A DNA stretch of 64,000 bases, taken from NCBI RefSeq assembly GCF_000346465.2, contig NC_034009.1, positions 7,821,921 through 7,885,920 of the forward strand, written 5' to 3'. How positions within the stretch are numbered: the stretch's first letter is position 1; every line of letters begins with the position of its first letter. A model generated the notes under the pieces. The model worked only from the letters and a program-made list of their open reading frames with translations. It was not told where the DNA came from and did no database searches. This document shows, one piece after another, positions 56,934-64,000 of this stretch. A program made the position numbers and the translations under genes. This stretch comes from Prunus persica. Lineage: Eukaryota; Streptophyta; Magnoliopsida; Rosales; Rosaceae.

Positions 56934-59339
56934 TTAAAGAGGACCTGGGAAACTTCCATTCTCCCTCTGCTCGGCCCACCTCTCAATCTACAATAATACA
57001 AGCCCATAAAAAAAATTAGAATTTAGATATAATAGATTAAAATGTACAATTACTTTTTAACTATAAAATGGTACCAACCCTTGTACTTGGAAAACCCTCA
57101 AAGTGTCAGAAGGAAAATAGCGATACCAACAAAAGTTAAAGAATGAGGGGAAAAAATTAAATAAAGCAAGCAAATACCCCAGAAAATAGATAAAATAGAA
57201 TGTCACTGCAGGGATCCAATAAACAGCCATAAACTAGAAGGGTTTTGAGATTTCACCCCTGTTGATTCAATAATTCAATCCAATTGAGTTCACTAATATT
57301 CTTTTCTTCAACAATCAAGACTTGTCAATCCAACTGATGGACGTATTGTACCTTACAGATAAAAAGGAACATTCAAAATTGAACATTCCATATTTCTGAA
57401 GGTGAACAGGCCACTAACAGCTTAATCCGAGTATAAAACTATAAAGGTGAAGAAATCAATGCCCTTAAAACAACTTAAAATATCAGTCTTTGACTGGTGC
57501 TGTGGTTGTTAAGCTTTATTTCCTCAGTATATCAAAAGACTATTTTGTCACCCTCACACATTAATGGACACATGAACATGGGACTAAAATAACCGCCTAT
57601 CAAATAAACTGTATAATTACGCTCATTAAGCTTCTACACAAGGAACACAACACGTAAAATTCAACTTGGTAATAAAGGCAGAAAGTTAACAAGAAGAGGA
57701 CAATTGTATGACAAAAATCTAATATGAATGTGGAATAAGTTAATTTCAAACACATACGTTTTCAAACTTGTTCTCCTAATAATTGTAAAGTTTGCAGTTG
57801 GACATTTTTCTAGCAAGAGCTTTTCCCCCACAATTGCAAAATTTCTTTTATCAAATAACAGTGAAACAGGACTAGAAAAGACGAAAGGTGTTTTCCTTTT
57901 TCTTTTTTCCCTTTTTATATTTCATAAATTTAGGTACATGAAGCGCTTATTCAAACTTCTGTGCCGTAAGAATACAGTAGATAGGGAGTATCCTAAAAGG
58001 CATGAGCAAATTTTAGGTTTCTTGGACAATACAATAAGCTAAGAAGTACTTACCCATTCACCCGGGCAAAGAGAGCGGTAATATTTGGCAAATCGCTCAC
58101 ATTCATTAGATTCTTCACCCTTTGCTGCCACACACCTGCAAATAGTTTGACATGTTAAAAAAAAAAAAAATCTCAATTAATAGTTTACTGTTAAGCTACT
58201 ATGTGCTAAAGTTCGAATAACTACCTATGAAACTCAATGTAACGCGTGAAACAGTGCCGAGTTTGATTTGTTGTAGGGAATCGAAAATCAACAGGTGCTG
58301 TTTTCAGTTCAATCTGAGATAGCATAGCAGAAAAGTTCATGTGAGGAAAACAAAATGTGACAAATAGCTGACATAAATAAAAGGGGGCAAATATATCATT
58401 TTAGTTACAAAACTTATTAAACCCAGAAAATATAACTCGATCTAAGTTGGACTCCACGATCTAGATCAATATGAGTTTAACGCTTGCCCCACACTTTACA
58501 TCTTCAAATATGTCATCCATCAAAACATATAAATACATTAAAGTCCATGAACTACTTTCAATCAGTGACAACTTGTTCACATGACATAAAGAGACAAACT
58601 TGAATCTCCGAACACAGAACAGCCCGGTAAATTGGCAAGAGTTCCATGAGCAAGAAACATGTTATAATTTTTCTTAAAAGTCACACACAAGCAAACCATT
58701 TTTTACCAATGGAAATTTTGGACTAAATATTGTCGAACAATGGCAGAATTCGGTTAATCCTTATAATACCCTCATAAACGAATATAGAAAATGAAACACA
58801 AAATTTTCGAAACATTCATTCTCTTAGAGTGGGGGCATGAACAGGCAGAACAAATATTAGATCCAAATGATTGATGCTGCTACACAAAATTAAATGACCC
58901 ATATAGATTGAAATTATCCTCCACAATCAAATTTCAACAACTGAATCTTCTTTTACTCAGGAAATAAGGAGTTTTTTAATAGTAAAAAATTAATAAAGGA
59001 AAATCTCATCAGTAATATGAAAATATATGCTACGTTTGCTTTGCACCCACCATTGAAAATGTTGCAAAACAAAAAACCACAAATCAATTAGAAATCTTCG
59101 TCGGAATGCTTTTCGAATGAATTAATTTGGAAAACGGAAATATTCCTAAAATTTTGATTTTTGTAACGAAAACCCAATTCACAGTATTAAAAAAATAAAG
59201 TCAAACGGAGATAGATTCGTAAAAAAAATTAATAAATCAAATTTTTTTAAAAAAAATTTCTGGAATTCTAACAGAAGCCATAACCATATACATACAGATA
59301 GATCAAAGGGAGAAGAGAAAAGAAGGTAACCTCGGCCAT
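56934..59339 (-). CDS. COX6B: Cytochrome c oxidase subunit 6b (COX6B)
   Basis: A small intermembrane-space subunit that bridges the two halves of the mitochondrial complex IV dimer. Four coding exons: 59331-59339 (only MAE), 58225-58313, 58054-58135 and 56934-56987, all GT-AG, 234 nt in total, 77 aa. The sequence runs MAEIELKTAPVDFRFPTTNQ, then TRHCFTRYIEFHR, CVAAKGEESNECERFAKYYR, SLCPGEWIERWAEQRENGSF and PGPL. The twin CX9C (CFTRYIEFHRC) and CX10C (CERFAKYYRSLC) motifs used for Mia40-dependent import are intact. There is no presequence, as expected. The 9-nt first coding exon is easily missed by gene finders, and the third intron is about 1.07 kb. Confidence 0.95.
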
Positions 59340-59657
59340 GACTGAAGACTTAAACGATGAAAGACAGGAGCCAGATTTGGAGGATTTGTGAACGGGAGAT
59401 GGCGAATATATGAAATGAAGATGCGCTGAGCTCCTCTCCGGTTCCTTCGTCCGAAGATTAATTCTCTAGCGCCACGTAATGTTATTGTCAATGGTATATT
59501 TGGCAAGTGCTTTATCTTTTTCCTCTCTATTTTCTTTAACTTCATAAAACCCCTAAATTATAGGGTTCATTTCAAATTGGCACATAATTTCTGAAGAAAA
59601 TACAAGCTCATACACAAACACAAACCGCAGGCGGGTCCTCTATTTTTTATATAAACA
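59340..59657. other. COX6B upstream region
   Basis: Contains the COX6B 5' UTR and promoter; a GCCACGTAA word (59470) resembles a G-box. No clear TATA box was picked out. Confidence 0.4.
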
Positions 59658-60000
59658 GTATAACCGGGCGGCTATACTCCAATTTTTTATATAATAAAAA
59701 TAGTATAGCCGACCGGCTATACAACGGTTTTTATTTTATAAAAATGGTATAGCCGGTCGGCTATACTATTTTTGACACGTGGCAAAATAGACGATAGCAA
59801 AGGGTGTCCCTTTTTTATAAATAAATCGTATAGCCGAGCGGCTATACTCGGATTTTTTTAATAAAAAAAAGCATAGCCGCGCTGCTATACCACGGTTTTT
59901 ATTAAAATAGTTTTTACAAGTGGCGAATTGGGCGCTAGGTGTCAGGCATGTCTTTTTTAATAAATATTTTTTTGTAAATAGTATAGCCGCGCGGCTGTAC
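59658..60000. repeat. Second array of six 20-bp palindromes
   Basis: Copies at 59658, 59703, 59747, 59828, 59871 and 59981 match GTATAGCCGNNCGGCTATAC with few changes. Spacers include GACACGTGGCAAA (59775) and CAAGTGGCGAATTGGGCGC (59919), which resemble the GGCGCCCACGTG spacer at 11254. Same family as 10571-12311. Confidence 0.85.
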
Positions 60001-60787
60001 TCGTTACATCAGATTTTTGTTCATTGGTAAGGGTAGTTTATAGCATTATCCATTACTATTAGGCAATTATCCGAATCTCTATTATCCCTTTTTAAATTTT
60101 TACTTTTTCAGAACTATTGGTATGTCAAACCTTTGGTATCGTTCACAATAACACTCATTTTAATTATGACAACAATTTCGGATGAATAGTAAACTTGAAC
60201 GCATAAAGGTAATCTCCTTTAGTCAGATCCTTGGTAAGGGTAATAAATCAATCCTTCAAATATTACTTGCCCCATTTTTTTCGGTCAAAGTTTGGAAAGT
60301 GAGAAGGTATCATTGGGGTTGAAACATGAGACCACTAATCTTTAGGCAAATGCTCTCACCACAAAGCTATGGACTTACTTCCAGCATTAGATTTGATGTT
60401 CTAACGAGAAATCGTGAATTTCCATTTTCAGAAAGAATTTATCTTCAAATTTTCCATGAGATGAGAAACATTGTCCATACTATAGAGAGAGAAAAAAAAG
60501 GTAATAAAACCAAAGGCACATGCATTTTTGGTCTTCTTCGGACATGCTCAAGTAAGTAAGCATAACAAGTACTTCGGTCTTCTCACATTGGATTACACCC
60601 ATCATTTAAATACTTAATAATCCTATATGGCAAAAGTTTCATGTGATTTACTACACAAACAAAAACAAACAAAAAAATGAAAAATCCCTCCAAAATGCCA
60701 AACATATTTTCTTATGTGAGTAAATATACGCTCCATTTTAATAGTTCGCCTAAAGCCCTGAAAACCTCAGGCCTCATCCTGTATTCG
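60001..60787. other. Spacer, no gene recognised
   Basis: Small open frames only; includes the probable 3' UTR of the FLX-like gene just left of 60788. Confidence 0.45.
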
Positions 60788-62402
60788 CTACCGAGAAAGC
60801 GTAGAATCATAGCCTCTTGGAGCAGCTCCAAGCCCAGCATTAGAGATAGCTACGCCCGCAGCAGCAGTGTCCAGTGAGGGATCATATGCTACTCCCCAAA
60901 TAGCACCACCAGCAGCAGTTGGGACAACTGCACCAGCAGCTATGCCACTGCTGCTGGCATATGGTATTGTTCCCTCTCCTGGTGGTCTAACACCGGTTGA
61001 AACATAGGGCCTTCCATAACCATCAAAATACACACCAGCACCTTGCATGTTAACTGGGTAATAAGAATCTGGATTTGTGTAACCGCCAGCATGTGCGTTT
61101 GGTGCTAAATTAAATATCAGAAGCATCAGAACAAAAGCCATCTAAAGTACCAAAACGATAGACAGACAGAAAGTTACCATGGGCTCTCTTCTCTGCATTT
61201 GAGACCTCGTCACGCAACCTTTCTACTTCTCTTGCCATCCCAATTAGATTCTTCTCCATTGCTTTCATTTGCTCCACTTCCTCTATGTTTAAACCCTTTT
61301 CGTATTCAAAAGTTGAACTGTATTGTACACGCAAAAGATTTAGAGCATCAGAAATCAAGTTAAAACTTCAAAATAGATCACAAAAGGTACCAAAAAAATG
61401 AACAAAGAAACACGGGAACTGTGAACTTTAGTTGAGCAGCATATATTTTGTGGGCATCATACAGTTAATTTGGTGGAATCTCTAATAAAGTAAAAATTGG
61501 ACGGAACAACACAATGAAATGTAAATATGGAACCACCCAATAGCTGAACAGATTGGAAATAATTCATTACAATTTGTATGTGTGACTAATCAATCATTAG
61601 CTTATATTATCAAAGGGAACAAAAATTATCAAGAGTCCTATTTCTGGAATGAGTATATAAGTACAAAAGATATTGCCACCTTTTATTTGTTACGTTTGCA
61701 TAAGCACAGTGGCAATAATTGCCGATAAAGCTAGAGAAAAGGCTTCATGATTTGCATTAAGCTTCAAAGCTAGAAAAGGTTTCTATGGGTTTCACTAGGA
61801 GATAGGCAAATAGACTTCAAAGTAAGCTTCAAAGGTAGATTGACTTACCGCAGCCTATGGTGTTCTCGCCTCAGACTGTCAAGTTCAGCATGCAAACCCG
61901 GTAGTTTCTCAACATCAAGACGAGCTTTCTGCAACTCCTCTGTGGCCTTCCGAATTTGAATGGTCAGCTCTTGTCGCGCTGCGACCAAGGTCTGTGCCTC
62001 CATGTGAGCCTTTTGCAGTTCCTTTTTCACACCCTCGCCAGCTTCGATGTCTGCTTCCCTTTTTGCAATCTTATCAAGCAAACCCCGCATCTGAATGTCA
62101 CTCTCAGTCTGGATGCTTCTCATGTGTGCCTTGAGTCTCTGTAGTTCCTCCTCAGCAGCTAAAAGATCCTGCCTCAAATCAACATGAGTAGCCGCCAGTC
62201 TATGATTGTCTCCTGTCAGTTGTTTTATCTCTGCTGCTTGATATGCAATTTTATTTTCCAAAAGCTCAGGACGTGGTAGTGCCTCAAATGGTCGGTGACC
62301 AGGAGGTGGCCCTAACCCAGGCAATGGACCATGCCGCATCATACCTGGAGATTGAATGGGACGTCGCTCAAAAGACGATGGAATTTTTCGTCTCCCAGAC
62401 AT
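60788..62402 (-). CDS. FLX-like coiled-coil protein (FLOWERING LOCUS C EXPRESSOR-like)
   Basis: FLX family members are nuclear coiled-coil proteins; Arabidopsis FLX works in the FRIGIDA complex to activate FLC, and the role of FLX-like members is less defined. Three coding exons: 61849-62402, 61178-61317 and 60788-61104, 1011 nt in all, 336 aa. The N-terminus MSGRRKIPSSFERRPIQSPG and GPPPGHRPFEALPRPELLE are family-typical. A long coiled coil (about residues 50-230) includes LLENKIAYQAAEIKQLTGDN, DLLAAEEELQRLKAHMRSIQ and EELQKARLDVEKLPGLHAEL. The third exon encodes a Gly/Ala/Tyr-rich tail (GGYTNPDSYYPVN, GAGVYFDGYGRPYV) ending RGYDSTLSR. Similar to FLX-like 1/2 rather than FLX itself, judged by the PPPGHRP region and tail. 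No lesion. Confidence 0.88.
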
Positions 62403-62472
62403 CCTTGTCTAATAATCCCTATGGCCACAACAAAGTTCAATGGGATTCACAGAGCCCTGAAATGCAGGTAGC

Positions 62473-63590
62473 TGCCTTAGGGAAAACAAAAAAAACAAAA
62501 AATTCGAAGTAGCCAGAAGCTTTCAAAGATATTAAGACCAGTGACTGGTGATAAATACAAATATATTATCACAAAAGTTAGGGACTGCAACCAGATACTT
62601 GAATTGAACAATCCGTTTGCGTTACAGGAATTTTGAGAAATTTGACACCCATTTTCCCTAAAGATAAATTAACTCGGCAGCCTGACAAGAGAAACAAGAG
62701 TGACCTCAAGAACAAACCAACAATGGATGAAGTAGCAAACATAGGCAATTGCATAACCTTCACAACAGATAAACTAGAAATGTATAAACAATATGTACAC
62801 ACTACTGATCAAATACTAGAATAGACCAGAGCTCAGTCTCCAATTAATGAGAAAGCATTACAGATACTCCCTTCTTCGTTTCAACGAATCCACTCAGCCG
62901 AACTCAATAGAGCCTCAATTCCAACTCCATAGTAATCATAATTTATCTGCTGATATATGAAATTTTCTTTGACTTTTACTAAGCACTCCGCCACACCAAT
63001 CCTGCGCTGGAATACAGGAGGACGATAGGGAGTGCGAATAACACTCCCTTAACAGATATTTTCCCATTGAAATCCGTGGGATACCACATTATAGCACCCA
63101 CCGTATAAACTGTTCATAATTAATCTGCAGGTTAACAGAAACCAAATTTCCTAAATAGAAAAATGTACTTCCTTGTGAGTAGGTAGGAATCACAAGAAAT
63201 AAGAGAAGAAATGAAGAACCTCTACCCTATCAATGGAAAAAGGCCCATAATGTATCACATTTCTTGCACCTTATGCTAAAATTGACTGTCTCTCATCTAT
63301 CGAAAATCAGACAATGCAAAGAAGATAACAACATTCATACACAGTTCTGATCAAATTTCATGCAAAACCCCAACATAAAATTGCCCAACACCCTCTTTGA
63401 GATATATTTCATGCCCAACGTAAATCTTAACAATTCAATTTCAACCCCATTTTACAATTTAATAGTAGAATCTTTAACGGGTAGATAAATCAATCATAGC
63501 GTACAAATTATATGCAACGCGTGGCATCAAATTCATAAATTGATACCCAAACTCTGAAGAGAAGAGAGAGGAATGAAAGGTACTTACGAG
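62473..63590 (-). other. Probable 5'-UTR intron of the FLX-like gene
   Basis: Upstream of the ATG, a CTAAGGCAG acceptor at about 62473 and a GTCTC|GTAAGTACC donor at about 63590 (minus strand) frame a ~1.1-kb intron. The upstream noncoding exon would start near 63700. No coding sequence was seen within. Confidence 0.55.
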
Positions 63591-63681
63591 ACCCTGTGGA
63601 GACAGTCTAGCAAAACTTGGATGATAGGGGGGTGATTTGCTGGCGATGGTACCGAGCAGAGCAGGGCGCAGAAAGAGCGAG

Positions 63682-63773
63682 AAAGCTGACGGATTGTTTT
63701 TGAAACTGGGTTATGGCGTTCGAGAGGTTTCGCAAAAGCTGACGGATCGTTTTTGAAACTGGGTTATGACGTT
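63682..63773. repeat. Tandem 39-bp duplication near FLX-like promoter
   Basis: AAAGCTGACGGATYGTTTTT, continuing GAAACTGGGTTATGRCGTT, occurs at 63682-63720 and 63735-63773 with a 53-bp period and two mismatches. It lies at the likely transcription start region of the FLX-like gene. Confidence 0.8.
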
Positions 63774-64000
63774 ACTCTATGTCCTTGTGAGTTCTGACGC
63801 CTGTGGGTGTGCGCTTGACCTCAACGACCTGGGCTTCTCTCTATGATTACGACAGCAACTCGCATCCCCGATAAACCCCGATAATAAATATTAAAAAAAT
63901 AAAATAAAATTCTACATCGGGTCATCTTTTTTTTTTATTTATTTTTTATTTTTACGCAGTGGTCATTTAACTTTTATTCTATTCTAAACTTTTTTTTAAT

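Overview
This is a 64 kb window of plant nuclear DNA, from a eudicot. The evidence is multi-exon genes with GT-AG introns, plant protein families (CER1, WAT1-related, plant tetraspanins, COX6B, FLX-like), a plant-type U2 snRNA gene and many plant transposable elements. A woody rosid such as a Rosaceae species is plausible because of the Cassandra and hAT/Mutator content, but that is inference. There are no prokaryotic features, and no CRISPR array was seen.

Layout. (1) 487-4598, minus: an intact CER1 alkane-synthase gene with 11 coding exons. (2) 5-17 kb: gene-poor. It holds an RNase H fragment, two hAT-type elements with perfect 8-bp target duplications, a tRNA-derived SINE, a Mutator-like element nested in an array of 20-bp palindromes, and Ty3-type remnants. 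(3) 17572-26284, minus: a WAT1-related (EamA) transporter with 7 coding exons. Its third intron carries a complete Ty1/copia retrotransposon (19474-25442) with apparently identical 430-bp LTRs, a 5-bp target duplication and one long open gag-pol frame. The frame only acquires an ATG if an intron running from inside the 5' LTR across the primer-binding site is removed. A long inverted repeat (15.5-16.8 and 28.2-29.3 kb) brackets this gene. (4) 27.9-33 kb: a Cassandra LTR, the second inverted-repeat arm and a Mutator MITE with a 9-bp target duplication. (5) 33355-45097, minus: three tandem TET8/9-like tetraspanin genes, each with two exons and the same promoter block, interspersed with two hAT elements. 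(6) 47180-53603, minus: a gag-only LTR element with 1248-bp LTRs, a 5-bp duplication, a stop codon inside gag, no pol, and several polypurine tracts. (7) 53.7-55.6 kb: two MITEs and a U2 snRNA gene with USE, TATA and 3'-end signal. (8) 56934-59339, minus: cytochrome c oxidase subunit 6b. (9) 59.6-60.0 kb: a second array of the same palindromes. (10) 60788-62402, minus: an FLX-like coiled-coil gene with a probable 5'-UTR intron.

The host genes are unrelated single-copy functions (cuticular wax, vacuolar or membrane transport, respiration, splicing RNA, flowering-related coiled coil) plus one tandem family. They do not form a pathway. The most noteworthy signals are the LTR-spanning intron of the copia element, the dispersed palindromes, the gag-only element, and the snRNA-type upstream element at the head of the Cassandra LTR.
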